64,000 nucleotides of DNA from assembly GCA_900239685.1 (NCBI GenBank), contig OENT01000517.1:1-64000 (forward strand), read 5' to 3'. The notes below the pieces were generated by a model. It did not search any database. It was not told the origin of the DNA and saw only the letters and a program-made list of their open reading frames with translations. Shown one piece after another: positions 1-14,706 of the stretch. This DNA comes from Rotaria macrura. Lineage: Eukaryota; Rotifera; Eurotatoria; Philodinida; Philodinidae. The translations under genes were made by a program, and so were the position numbers. Positions within the stretch are counted from its first letter, which is position 1. Each line of letters opens with the position of its first letter.

Positions 1-304
1 GATGGTTTTACTATCCGAAACGTCAAGTTAAAATTAAAAATAAACTATACTAACTAGGAAGAGAAAATTAAAAACTCATAAAACATGTCCAAAACCTTCC
101 TTAACCGAAAGCAATAACCAAAGCATATTACATGAATGGTCTGATCATAGCTTCTATTTATCGAAAACTTCCATTGATTTTAATGAATGAAGATTATCGT
201 TTTTAATATAAATTAGTCTTGAACAATCAAAAAAAACATTATTAATTCATGAATAAACCAAAGTTGCACTTTCGACATCATCAATCAAACTATAGTTTCA
301 CGAT

Positions 305-420
305 TAGGTCCCGTTTCGACGAAAGCTTAATTGATGTTCCCGTTTCGTCGAATTTTATTTTTCCTTGTATTCCCTTTTCGTCGAATTTTTTCTAACGTGT
401 ATTCCTGTTTCGTCGAAAAG
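305..420 (+). repeat. Tandem ~32-bp repeat with TTTCGTCGAA core
   Basis: Three clear copies of a unit with a TTTCGTCGAA core sit about 32 bases apart (near 343, 376 and 408), preceded by a diverged fourth copy near 312 in which the core reads TTTCGACGAA. The last copy (402-420, ATTCCTGTTTCGTCGAAAA) recurs in inverted orientation at about 844-865, so the block may be the subterminal repeats of a small non-autonomous DNA transposon. No target-site duplication was identified. Confidence 0.55.
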
Positions 421-843
421 TGAAAGTTAATTAAGAGAGAGAGAGAACATATCCTCTTTAATTAGATGCTTCCAAATTATAGTACCGAAAAAAGATGCAT
501 AATAATATGTTCTGACAAAATATTATCAGAGAACAATATTAGGTACACATATAAGGGAAATATGAGAAAAGATTGATACCTGTATTGAAAATTATCAATG
601 ATTTAGTTGATTTGTTATGCTCAGTTGAAACAATATATAACAAGGTTCTTTCAGTTAAATAAGTATTGCATATAAATTAACTCCTTTTTTTAACCCTATA
701 TACATATATAAATTTCTCAAAGTAAGCATCACCAAGAGAGTTAAACTACTTTTAGTAATCAGTTTAGTTAGAAGATCATTTTTTAAGACAATCAAAACAA
801 TGAAGCTTGTTGTTTTGATTCTGATTTTTTTCATTACAATTTA

Positions 844-865
844 ATTTTTCGACGAAACAGGAATG
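844..865 (-). repeat. Inverted copy of the TTTCGTCGAA repeat
   Basis: The sequence TTTTTCGACGAAACAGGAAT is, apart from its first base, the reverse complement of the final copy of the left tandem block (about 402-420). Together the two enclose about 420 bp of AT-rich non-coding DNA, an arrangement typical of MITE-like elements. The ends are not defined. Confidence 0.5.
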
Positions 866-1099
866 CACCAGTTTAACTTATATTGTATTGTATAGCGAAA
901 AGAAATGAAAAGATACAGCAGAAAAGAACGATTGTAGAAGAGAGAGAACATAATCATTAAAACATTCTGTTGTTCAAATATTTTTTTCTAGTATTTTACT
1001 CTCGGCTGTATTTCAATTTAAGAAATCGAAATTTCTCACTCATTGGAAACTAAAAGAAATTATACAAAAAACAATTTATGTTTCGTTAATAGTTAAACC

Positions 1100-2187
1100 A
1101 TGAAATCATTGTCATGTGCACGAATTAATAGTCGTCTTATTACTTCTTTATTTGGTGGATTTTTAGGAAGTTTTTTTTTTTACTCAATACTCAATATTTC
1201 TTGTCATATTCCGATAGTTACGAAAGCTCTCAAGAATAATTACCGTCGAAGGCCTGAATGCATATGTGCAAGGCCTGAATTATCACCTGTATCTTCTAAT
1301 TTGATTATCAATGAGAAACAACCCTCGTTCTGTAGTTCTTATGCTTCACAACGAGGACCTCATCAACAGATTATATCGATCAGTCTATTTGGACCAAAAG
1401 AAGCTAAAAAATTTGAAATGCATCGAACATTGAATTATCTTAAACTTCTTATAAACGATGTCAATATAATTTATTCTGATGGATATATATTACGTATATA
1501 CCATGATGACTCAATAAATGCAACAGATGTTATTTGTCCAATTGAATGTGAACATGCTAATGTTGATTTTTGTAATATGCGTACTAAAACATTTATGCCA
1601 CCTAAAATTTGGCGTTTTATACCAGCTGGTGATCCGCTAGTGGATATAAGTAAGAATAAAAACTCTACGATTATAAACATCATTATATTCGATTTTCAAT
1701 TCAATTAGTGATGAGTCGCGATCTTGACTCAGCATTGACCATACGAGAACGTCATGCTGTTGATGCATGGATTGCATCTAAGAAATCATTTCATGTAATG
1801 CGTGATCATCCTAAACATCGTTTTCATATGCTCGGCGGTTTATGGGGTTTTCGACCAGCTTTAAATCGACCATTGTCTCGTTTCATACATGATAAAATTC
1901 ATAATCGAGATCTCGTCAAAAATTTTACAGGTCGTGGTGATCAACGATTTCTATCTACTCATATATGGCCATTTGCAGTATCAAGTATACTTATTCATGA
2001 TAGTTTTCTTTGTATGCATTATTTTGGACACAAAACAAACCCGTTTCCCACACAGCGACCATCGGCTAACGAAAGTAATTGTATTGTAGGCTGTGTGCGA
2101 ACATGTTGTGGACGTGGCAAATTACCATTCGGGCAATGTCCGAAAGAATGTCGACCAAAAAATCATCCTGAATGGCTTTATTGTTGA
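1100..2187 (+). CDS. Membrane-anchored protein of a conserved unnamed animal family
   Basis: Two exons, 1100..1649 and 1709..2187, joined across a 59-base GT-AG intron in phase 1, encode 342 aa. The ATG at 1100 opens a short N-terminus followed by a hydrophobic stretch (about residues 13-35), suggesting a signal anchor and a type II membrane protein. The second half carries a pattern I recall from uncharacterised animal proteins: WRFIPAGDPLVD, then SRDLDS, an RE..AV..W block, HVMRDHP and LGGLWGFRP. The C-terminal tail is Cys-rich and ends NHPEWLYC. The layout resembles secretory-pathway glycan enzymes, but I cannot assign a reaction and give no symbol. An AATAAA at 2209-2214 lies just after the stop. 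The exon model is well supported because the conserved block runs straight across the junction; the function is unknown. Confidence 0.8.
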
Positions 2188-2428
2188 GTTTTTCTTTTTC
2201 TTTTGAAAAATAAATATTCGCAAGAAAAATAAATCCCTTTTAACTTTGACATAGCAACATGTACATCCATCTACTGTAACCTTAAAGATGTCGCATTTGA
2301 AATTAAATTCAGGTTACAAAATGTTGTCAAGGAAAGTGTATTATGAATGGATATGCGAACAGCAATCTGTAAATAATGATAAAATATTTCAGATAATTAG
2401 TTTTAGTTATTATTAATCAGTGAAAAGA

Positions 2429-4597
2429 ATGACAACTCGTGCTGCATCTAAACAAGGACGTCAAACAACAAAATCAAATTTAAAAGCACCTGGAGGAAAA
2501 GATCAATTGAAAAGTGAAAAACAACCAACTAATGTATTAGAAATAGTTCCAGGAAAATTTAATGAGACCGATTGGATAACATTATTAGAAAATGATGATA
2601 CTGAAGACTTCATCGCTGACATATTTGAAAATATATGGGTAGAAACATCCAAACAAATTCAACAGATATATATTCGAAAACAACTATTGCCATTTACATT
2701 AATGATGACTGAAAATGCATTATCTAATGTTATTCAAGTGAAGACAAAAAAACAATTTGCTTCTTGTCTAATGTACTGATTTTTTCTTTTCCTTTTTCGT
2801 TTTTACATTTAGTGGGCGTTTCTAGAAAGAGATGAGCCGCATCCAGCTTCGAGCAGTTTTTGGGTGGAAGACTCAGGTTACATAAAATTTATAATTAATT
2901 AATTAATTAAATTAAAGAATTAATTTTTTTAATCATTTTCATTAGAACCTATACCGTGTACGATGGATAATTGGGGCGAAGGTGTTGTGCCTGCATGTCG
3001 TGAAGATCGTCCGCATAGGTTTGCTTTAGTTTCATGATGTAATTATTTTCAATCGGTAACTTTCATGTTGTTTAGTGTTGAAGAATCACCTGCATCAAGT
3101 GCAGAACGTCCATCAACAGCTCCTATTAATAATCCGACGCCTGAAAATGTTGATCGAAGACTACGTCCTTCTACAGGCTCATCAATAACTAGTACAATAC
3201 ATACAACACGTTCAAATAGTCAAGGAGATAGACCTCCGAAAATCGAGAAACTTTCTTATTTGCGCCCGCATAGTAAACGTGAACAATCAACCAGAACCAG
3301 TAGTGACAATCATACACTAAGTGAAAAAGAATCGGCACACGACCAAAATCAGAGTCGGGCGTCGTTTGAACAAAAGCCTTATTATCATGATGTGCTTGTC
3401 ATTGACACACACCCACCAAAAGTAAATCATTCCCAAATAATATTAAAAATATTCTAGTACGATTGTTCTTATTCTTCTATGCTACTACAGCTCGAACCAC
3501 TATCTAATCTATTTTATCCATCACAAATGGATACGAATAGTTCATATTTTGATACTTCTCCAGCAGTGTTATTAAAAAAACCGCGCAATGTCATTGCACC
3601 AAAAGCATCATCCCAACTTGGTTCGGATGCAGTAGCATCTACAACAAATATAACTGGAACTGGAACAACAACTACGAAAAGTTTTAAAAAATTAATGGAA
3701 TCAAAAATTTTCGATGATCATCATATTGAAGAAGCTATTTCCAAAGCTCCGATGGCGACTCATGCAATACTTAAAGTATATTCTTAAAGATAGAATATTT
3801 TCTAGTATTACTGTCTTTTCTTCTTTTGTATTCAATTCAGAGCATTCTCAGTCGACCACCGGGATATCGAGAACTCGAACTTGACGATAATGGTAATGTC
3901 ATCGCCATAGCTAAAATTGATCCAGATAAAATAGCATCAAGAAGGTTTGAAACAATTGAAATCTGTTCATTTTCATAATGTTTATTCTTGAATATAGTAT
4001 TCGTGTTAAATGTGATGTTCTCAAAACACGAAAAACTACAAGTGAAACTCGTTCTCTACCAGTTAGACCACCATATCCGACGAAATCGAATCGACCCGAA
4101 TCAAAATTTACATCAGTCAAACTTGGTTAGTCTACTTCACTTGTTGTCTGTTTTCAATAATTAATAAGATAAAAATCAATGTTCCATGTGTATTGCTTTT
4201 AGTTCTTCCAGAGCAATCAACCGATGTCGGTGATCTTATTCAACCAGTGCCTGGTGTTCTTTATGAAGATACTCGATTGAAAAAGGGCGATCCTCGAAGA
4301 TACCAAGTAAAAGTTTTATAGATAGTTTTTTTTATATGTTCATGTTGTTTAAATGTTTATGTTGTAAAATAGAGTGGCTCGTCAAAATATACGAATTTCT
4401 ATGATGAAAGTCGTCCGTTGAGGCCTGTAGCCCAACGAAGTGATCTCGCAGTATTACAAGTAGCTAATGATTTATTATACAATTCGCAAGATAACAATAA
4501 GGATGGTGATAGTGATCGTGATTCCCAAATTCCCAAATTACACAGACTCGCTCGTATACCACCGATCATATCTGGATCGGGTGCAGCATCAGCATGA
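2429..4597 (+). CDS. C2orf81-like protein
   Basis: Nine exons: 2429..2737, 2813..2876, 2946..3018, 3076..3421, 3491..3775, 3841..3944, 3998..4125, 4203..4306 and 4373..4597. All introns are GT-AG and 53-77 bases, and the frame is open throughout, giving 545 aa. The N-terminal region has a basic leader, then VPGKFNETDW, an acidic segment, IYIRKQLLPFT, and (across the first intron) a WAFLERDE motif followed by DNWGEGVVP. This succession matches the N-terminal conserved part of vertebrate C2orf81, a poorly characterised protein family. The central part is low-complexity and Ser/Thr/Pro-rich; the last third has short conserved-looking segments such as LSRPPGYRELELD and YEDTRLKKGDPRRY. No membrane segment or signal peptide. 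Start chosen as the first ATG; the in-frame GTG at 2420 is not needed. An AATAAA lies at 4714-4719. The molecular role is unknown. Confidence 0.82.
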
Positions 4598-4954
4598 GAT
4601 TTCCTACTTTATTTTTCTTCTTGTATTGAAATCGAAAATTTTTGAAATAATCTACTTTTTTCAATTAATTAAATATCAGGCTTGTTTTAACGTTCTTTAA
4701 GAATCACAAAAAGAATAAATGAATTGTTTTGTCTTTTACTTTATTGCTCAAGCATACAATAAATTCCAGATTTTTCAGTTGCTAAAAACAAATAGAACAT
4801 AAATGCTATTACAACAAAAAATGATTAGTATCATTTCCTTCACAGCATGTATACATGTTAGTTCTTTCTCTCTCCTTTTTTCCTCTCTAGTTTCTACACT
4901 TCAGAATTATTTCTTCTGTGGGAAAGATGATGATGACGATTGTTGTCTTGTGTA

Positions 4955-4990
<36 letters not shown>

Positions 4991-6038
4991 AGTCACTTGA
5001 AACGCAAATGGCAACATTCTCCAACTCTTTCTTGACGTTATTGTAGGATACGGAAATGTCTCCTTCAAAAAAAATCACCGCTTACATCTATGTATCTATC
5101 CATCCATTCCTCCCTCTTTGCATCCATTTTTTTTCGTATCTATTCTTTTGGTTGCCATATCCGAGCGGCTGCCAGTACCGTTGCTCATGGGTGATGTCAA
5201 TCATCGTAGTGCAAACAACATGAAGAAACACGTACACACTACGACGAGAGAGGACGAGCAAAAAAAGAGGAGGGTTGTTGCTGTTGTTGTCGTTTTCAAT
5301 ACATCGTTGGTGCGACATACACTCGTACAGATCGACCCATGCATGTACACATCTCACACTTTTTGTCGTTTTCTCTCTCGCATGCTGTTATATATGCGTT
5401 ATCTCTGTACTACTTGGTATCCATCGTCAACGGGTGATGACGAGAGAAGAGCAAGGCAACGATGTTTATAGATGCATGCTCGGGCGAACCTTGAATGATG
5501 AAAGAAGTTGGAAGAGTAATCTAATCAACTGTACTAAAAGAAAGAGAAGAAGATTACAGGAACGGATGGGATAAAGATGGTATTTCTTTTCATGTCTAAA
5601 AGACAGACTTAAGCACATCAACACCATCGATATTTAATAGATAGATTTAATTGAAGAGTATTTGATATGTAAAAGTTTCCCTGTATGCAATGCAGTGTTT
5701 TATATTTCAATAGTATTAAATTATTCTTTCTTCATATGAGAAAATTATATTTTGATATTTTACATTTCGAAATGCTCATGTTCAATAGACGTCTTACAGA
5801 TATGATAATGCATCTATATGTATACATTGATACATCTTGAACCACGTTCATGAATGAAATGAGAGGAGTCATGCGGATTTTTTCACACCCATCCCCTCAT
5901 TCATCTTTTTTATATAGTAACAGACGGAGAAATTCTGGTTGATGATTCGACCATCACTCATTACTCAATTATGCATTGTACGAGCTGGGCTGACCGTCAG
6001 TTCCTGTTTATAATGATAAGAGCGAACGGTGATCTAGG

Positions 6039-6069
<31 letters not shown>

Positions 6070-6840
6070 TGTAACAGCTACTGCTGAGAAGAAGGAAAAT
6101 CCATTTGCTTCTTCTTCTTTTCTCTCTCTCTCTTTCTTTGCCTCTCCTTTTCCTCTTTAGTACTCGACGAACGGACGTCGGTCTATCAAAAAAATGTTGA
6201 TCGACTCGAATGTTTGTCATCTCATTTCAGGGAAAGCATGGCTTGCACATATATGCATGCAGTTTGCGAAAGAAACAATCATCCAACGGGCGCACATAAA
6301 TATACATCAAGGATCGTCTATATACGCTAGTGACGAAAGTCAGCGCAGTGATGTAATGACGTGCGTATGGAAGAGAATTGTGTGAGAGACACAGCAGAAA
6401 AGAAGGGAAACAGAAACAGCAAGCGAGAGAGAGAGAGCGAGAGATGGGAATTGTACAAACGACAGCTAGTACTACTAATACCAAAAAAAGCGCAAGATTA
6501 TGCAAGTCACTCGGAGAGAACGAGAGAAATAGAAAGAGATCAGAAAATATCTTGTTGTTATACTCATCACTACGTTAAAGATCGAGCGCGTTTGCGTACA
6601 TATACTCGTTGCGTTTTGCTTGATATTCGATACGGAAAATGTATCATCCTGGAGCGTTTCTATTCTACTAACATTATCAACAGTAGAGTGTCAGCATGAA
6701 TATAACAACGACTACCATCATTATCACGTATGAATAAGAGAAAAAGATCGATATACAAAAAGAAACAAACAAACAAGCAAACAAATAAAAAGGTCGTTCT
6801 ACTTTCTTTTATAAATTGAACTAATCAAGCTTCCTTAAAC
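4598..6840. other. Intergenic, microsatellite-rich
   Basis: No supportable gene. It holds a (TG)n tract at about 4954-4989, a (CAT)n tract at about 6040-6068, pyrimidine-rich runs near 6105-6135 and purine-rich runs near 6424-6445. Overlapping ORFs on both strands here are low-complexity or stop-free by chance. The 3' part is presumably the 5' UTR and promoter of the zinc-finger gene. Confidence 0.6.
4954..4989. repeat. (TG)n microsatellite
   Basis: A near-perfect TG dinucleotide run downstream of the C2orf81-like gene; alternating purine-pyrimidine, hence potentially Z-DNA forming and length-variable. Confidence 0.85.
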
Positions 6841-7276
6841 ATGTATATATTCAATACAAAGACAAGTCGGTGTTCTCTATGTTATGCACTTTTACCTACA
6901 AATATACATACAACGAGTTCTTCGATTGGTTATTCATCAGCATCATCATCATCGTCATCATCATCGTCAAATAGACGATATGCTAGTCGTTGTTCGATAT
7001 CTTCAATCGAACGATTGATATCCTCGTCGATAAAATTCGCACGGCTATGGCGTCAAAATGAAAATGGTTTAATTAATAATCGTTCAATTTGTATTCGCTG
7101 TTGTGATACAATACGACAAATAGAGCAAATTCAAAATGATATTGAACAACTTAATAATGAGAAAGAAATACTTATGAACAAAATTAAACATAATCTTTCT
7201 AAACGTGCACATATTTTACAAGGTCAACGGCAGCGTACGAATATTTTCCTTACTAATCATCAAGTATTTCTAATTA

Positions 7277-7307
<31 letters not shown>

Positions 7308-8357
7308 CTTCTGTTTACATACGTACACATAAGAGAATTTTGTCTTTAGGAAAGTCCTATTTATGAAGATGATGATACAGAAGAAGGTGAAGAAAAACCT
7401 CGAACAGTAATAACAACTAATGGACATGACCATTCATCTCTTTCAATGACGCACACAACGACATTAGTCGGTGCTAAACGACGTAAATGTAATGTAGCAC
7501 ATAAAATAAATCTTGAAAATAAGGTAAAACTCAATAATAAAAATACTATTCGTTCCTTTTACTTGTAATCGAATGAAGAATTTTTTTTCTTTTCTTACTT
7601 AGCCTATTGAATCATCATTTTCATCTATTAATCATGCAAAACAATCGAGTAAAAATTCTATTTCTATTCTAATTTGATCTTTCATCAAAGTGTTCATTTG
7701 GATTCGTTTTGTTTTTAAGATTCTCCAATAGCTCAACCGACAACAAAATTGTCTTCTTCTAATCTTATCTTAGATTCACATTCATCAAAACATCATCGGT
7801 CAAGTTTATTCTCATCTGGTATTAATGGTCATGATTTAGCAAATTTATCATTTGGTTCTTCGTTTAAATCTTTAAATCTAACAAATACATCATCAATACC
7901 AACACCACCATATCTTGATCCGGCAACAGGAGCACTGATTGCCATTGTCTCGAACCCTCATCATGCTGCATTACTTGCTCAACAACATCAGCACATGCTC
8001 AAATCATCATCAATATCTCCATCATCAACAGATACCATTGATGAACATGAAGTAATTCCCATAAAACTAAATCAACAAGCTAAAAAATTTCCATGTCTTT
8101 TGTGTGGACGTGATTTTTCAAATAAGTCTAATTTGAATCGTCACCATAGCATTGTTCATGTTGCTATAAGAAATTTTGAATGTGCTCGTTGTCCGAAAAA
8201 ATTCAAGTTACGGCAAGGTCTTAAGACACATATGCAACGATGCCATGGCGTCAATGCAGATGAACCAACATTTGTTTTACCAAAACATCGTTTACATAAT
8301 CATAATTATAATCATCCTTCATCGTCATCATCATTTATTGCTCAAACGAATAAATAA
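6841..8357 (+). CDS. C2H2 zinc-finger protein with N-terminal double CxxC module
   Basis: Four exons: 6841..7263, 7350..7523, 7603..7648 and 7720..8357, giving 426 aa. Phases 0, 0 and 1 agree at the three GT-AG junctions. Near the C-terminus (about residues 338-395) are two classical C2H2 fingers: CLLCGRDFSNKSNLNRHH followed by a second starting CARCPKKFKLRQGLKTH. The N-terminus has CSLC near residues 11-14 and CIRC about 75 residues later, joined by a Ser-rich stretch encoded by a TCA/TCG repeat. Paired CxxC motifs ahead of C-terminal fingers recall the ZAD arrangement, but the spacing is long and I would not assert a ZAD fold. A short Glu/Asn-rich helix follows. The middle is Ser/Thr-rich. 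Likely a nuclear DNA-binding regulator; target unknown. AATAAA at 8480-8485. Intron 1 contains a (TA)n run. Confidence 0.78.
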
Positions 8358-11300
8358 ACAATAGGTGCTACTGTTTTCTTTTTTTTTTAAAGTGCTCATT
8401 GATTTGTTTTTCTTTTCTTGTTTAATTATCTTTTTCAATCTTTTTTGTATTTCTTCTTATTTGTTATTTATTCAACAGAAATAAATTTTACTCTAATTTT
8501 ATCTGAAAACTTGCCTGTCTGATCAGCACGTACTCTCATGTGTTACGTGCTAACTCGATAGAACTACGAGAAAAATTTAGAGAACATATTTCCATATAGA
8601 ACAGAAAATGACGTTTTAGATTCTATAGTAAGAAGACAATATACAGAAAACAAAGAAAAACCAGATGTTAATTACAAAACAAAAATGCCAAGTCAATTAT
8701 AAGCTTTTTTCATTTACCTCGATTGTATTTATATAAGCTCTGATTATATTTATTTCTTTGTCAACGTCAATTAGATGATGTCATTTTTTTGTCCATTTTT
8801 AAGTAAAGTGATGGTTCAAAACTTGAATATATATTGACCGCTAGTAATTTATCTGTTCTAGTATTCATTACACTATCTTGTAGGAAAGGTCAAAAAATTG
8901 ACGATGTGATGACAACATACATTGAAGCTTATGGGGAGAGTAGACAGAAAAAATTGAACAAAATGCATATATATATATATATTGATCTTTAGAAACGGAA
9001 AGCACTGAATATGAACTATTTATGACAGTGTATCCAAGTTGTTTTTGTAATATCTTGACTTGAATCGATGTTCTAGTGTAAGCCATGAATGAACTTTGAC
9101 ATTTGTACGATTTGCATCAATTATAGACTGAAATTTATTTATGTCCGGGTAAATCACTTAAATAAAACATGATTAATTCGAGTTTTTTAGATATGCTGAT
9201 TGACATTCATATCATATTCCTGGTTTGAAAAAAGGTCATGTTACTGGTCATGAGACGAACTATGCTGTTCATTGGCGATCACGTTTTCGAAATGAAAAAT
9301 AATATTCATGTGTTATCGAGTACTATTTGAAAACATTAGAACTATGGATTTGTATGAACTGACAGAAAAATGGGAAAGAAGGAAATAGTTTTTAATGAAA
9401 TTTTAAAAATTTATATCCGAAATGAAATGAAACAAATTAAAGAAATCTCGTTGTTTTATCGATTTTATGCTAACATTTCTTATCGTGAATTTCATTTATC
9501 ATATAATGATATTGATGAAATTTTAAACATGTATAGAGTACTATTCATAATATTATATTCAAATGCGATATAATTTCAAGTTCAAGATGTCAACTAGTTA
9601 TGATTATCAAGACAGGTTTTGTTGTCGTTATTAGAGAACTTCCTTTCGCTGTTCTAAAAAAAAACCAACAATCCATTAAATCGTCGAAAAATGGAAGTTG
9701 AGATAGAAGTACAAAACGATACGATGAAATTTAATCTTCCATTGAAAAACAAACATACTATATTCGGTACCTAGCATTTACTGACAATTTTCTTCATCAT
9801 CAATTTTTAACAAAAGATTTCTTTATTTCAGATAAAGCAGAAGATCATTATCATTTCTTCTCCGTTTGATATTTTCCCTTTTCTTTATTTGTGCACATCA
9901 GAAATCTAGAAAGAGCTTCATCGTACTCGTTACCGTTTTTTTTTCTACCTCATTTCTTTTCTGAAAGATCATGCTAAGATTCAAGGGTTAGATGGTTTAC
10001 TTTATTCATGCAATGCAATTCAAATTAGCGTGTAACGTGTTTGAGAGCATTTTGAATAATTGAAGCAGTAAGAAATTTACATAAAGGATGTATTCATATC
10101 TCACATAATGACATGCTCATGAATACAGCAACTAGCAAATCAGTTGCATTGAAGTTGACAGAAAATATGTCTTTACCTAATAATTCCTTTAGTAGAGTAT
10201 TTTATGAACAGATTATGGTATGAGATAGGAAATTTGACCATAACTCTTTTCATGAGGACTACAAAGATGTTGAAAATTCTATTAACTTGACTACATGTGG
10301 AATAATACTTAATCAGTTGTTTGTATACAATTATATAGAATATTTTGATGTACTACGATAATTGTAGATATATGACTTAAAAAGAACAGTTCATCACCAG
10401 ATGCGTATATTACAGAAGATTTTTTTGTTTTAAATTATTTGTAGTTTTGATAAATCCATCGATTGCAGGAGGTATAAGACCAGATTCAGATTAATATCGT
10501 ATTTATAAGACAGGCAAGGAACCTGGATGTCTTAGAAACATTAATCGTTAGATACATCTATTTTCTACGATGTTTTTTTGTTGTCGTAAATCGAAAATAA
10601 GAGAAAGTCTTCTCGTCTAGTGTGTAGACTTCTGTTTTTCCAAAACAAACGATTTCATTTGATTAATAATTTTCGTACGAAAAATTACAAATTATAGTTC
10701 GGTATATTTAAAAATGCGTCTTTTGTTCGAAGATCATCATCAAGGAATTTCAAACATCATTCATTGTTCTTAAAAATCAATTCGTACGATTTTCTATTGA
10801 ATTCAGATATATGACACAAGTATCGCATTCTCCGGGTACGTTATTTCTCTTAAATATGATTATGTTACCAATACAATACAGAGCTTTCGATTTCTAAAAG
10901 AAGAACAGAAACTAAATAGAATAAACGACCAATCTCGATCTGTGTATGCTATCAACATATTTACAATATCGAAAAACAATATGAAAGATTGAATATCATC
11001 ATTAATAAGATAACAAGTGATGAATACAACATAAGACTTGAATCACAATATTGCATTTTTTTTCCAAATGAAATAATTTGTCCATCGTTTTTCAATAGGT
11101 GATTACAATATTATTACTATGGTTTTATTGCTCATCAAGTATTATGTTTTAAATCAGTAATCGTACATTCTTTATTCATTCAATTATTAAATGCATAAAT
11201 TCGATGACAATAAATACAAAACGAGAAAATTTTAAATTTCTAAAGGTTTGCCTTAAAATTGAGTTTATTTAATTATGCACTACTACTTATTCATACATTT

Positions 11301-12906
11301 ATTTATTCTGTTTGCTGTAGATATATGATAGTTTTTAAAAATTGATAAATATTCTCAATTGCCATAGGTCATCTCTCTCATATCTATGTCATATTCTTTG
11401 AGACTTTTTCATTCATAGAACTTCATTACTTGTAGAAACGTATTTGTTGCATGTAGCTGAAAATTTCTCTTCGTACATTGATTGCTATATGTAAATATTT
11501 AAACGGTTTCAGAGAATCAATATGAATGAACCGGAAAATTCCTATGAGACAGAAGTTGTGAAAGTATCTAGATTTTTTAAACTCTAGCGAATAAAAGAAT
11601 ACCTTCGTTAAATTTCATAACCTTTCTCATTGAGAGTTTCTAAATAAAAGAACTATAAATAAAAAATTAATACCAGAGTAAAAGCTCCTTGCATTCTAAT
11701 CCGGGCAATGTTCTGTTAGGAATAAATGAATGCATGATAAACTACTGAAAATTCAAGATATTATCAATAATCTTTCGACTTATTTAATGTATAGATATGC
11801 CTTGTAGCATATTGTCATAAAAATAAACTATAAAACAAGCGAAAGAAACATAGCAAAGTCCTGTAACTCATCAAGATACTCGTTAATTATCCATTAATCT
11901 TGTCAGATGTCACCATGTAAAACTCTTAAGATTAAAAGAGTTTCAAATATTCCTATTTTGATTGTGGTATCACCAATAATCTCGATAGTCTATGAATATC
12001 CATCGTTTATTCATTAATATCTACCGATATTTATCAAATTTATTTGATATTCAATAGATGGTCATCAGATATATCATTGCTTCATTTTCTCACCTAATAC
12101 ATGAAATGAATCTTATTAATCAAATGATACAAGTATCAAGTTATCTCGTGTGTCTATTTCAGTAATGAAATAAATGGGTTCTGTTTTTTCACTAAAATCT
12201 AATTGAGACGTTCATTTCGTTTTTTGAGTTGATTTTAGTTTTTTTTTTTTGATATAATAACAACAAAATAAAATTTTGAAAAGTTTTCCACACAAGTACA
12301 CTCTGCGAAAGTCAGTTATTAATGCAAAAAAAAAGAAGAAGAAAAACCTGCAAAAGAACAAACAAAGAAGAAACATAAAAATAGTTAGTCACACTTAAAA
12401 GAAGAGAAGAGAATAATTTTTTTAATTTTTTTCTTGTCTTTCGATTCGTAGACTTAAAAGGAGCAAAGAAAAATAATAATTTAGTCGATCACTGTTGTAC
12501 AGCTACATACATAAATCTATATCGTTGCATCATACCATAGATAAGACAGACAACATATCATTGCATATAAATAAAAATACACCCAGAAGAAGAAAGAAAA
12601 CATATACACATACAAATACGAATCATCGACTGCCAATGAGAAAAAAAACGTATTTAAAAAAACCACACACCCACACACGCACATACAGAAAACTGGTATG
12701 CAACAATGCGTAGCTACGAACCGGACGATTGCATAGAAAAAAAACGACAAAATACTGTGGTTGATCTTGTTTATGTATGTATGCATGCATATAGATAGTT
12801 GTTGCTGTTTATTATTAGTACGAATTTTTTTTTGTGTAGTTTTATAAGAATTTTTTGTCCAAAAAATAAAAGACGACAAACAAAAGAAAAACGATAATTA
12901 CACAGA
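8358..12906. other. Intergenic, no gene seen
   Basis: About 4.5 kb of AT-rich sequence between two convergent genes. It includes the zinc-finger gene's 3' UTR at the left and the KH gene's 3' UTR at the right. Short ORFs (for example 9370-9573) lack family similarity or splice context. A short (AT)n run lies near 8966-8981. Confidence 0.55.

Positions 12907-14706
<1,800 letters not shown>

Larger units (their letters stand above)
1..1099. other. Non-coding left edge with short repeats
   Basis: AT-rich sequence with no supportable gene. It holds tandem copies of a TTTCGTCGAA-containing unit at about 305-420 and one inverted copy at about 844-865 (listed separately), plus a short GA run near 434-446. 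The 3' part is the likely 5' flank of the gene starting at 1100. Confidence 0.6.

Noticed and set aside
5088-5574. Three overlapping ORFs of 89-117 codons on both strands
   Set aside because: They overlap on opposite strands, lack similarity, and sit in low-complexity sequence with no splice context; chance open frames are the simplest view.
6008-6220. Minus-strand ORF with a poly-Asp stretch
   Set aside because: The Asp run is a (CAT)n microsatellite read backwards and the rest is a pyrimidine-rich tract.
9370-9573. 67-aa ORF beginning MGKKEIVFNEI
   Set aside because: AT-driven Ile/Asn/Lys composition, no similarity, no neighbouring exon signals.
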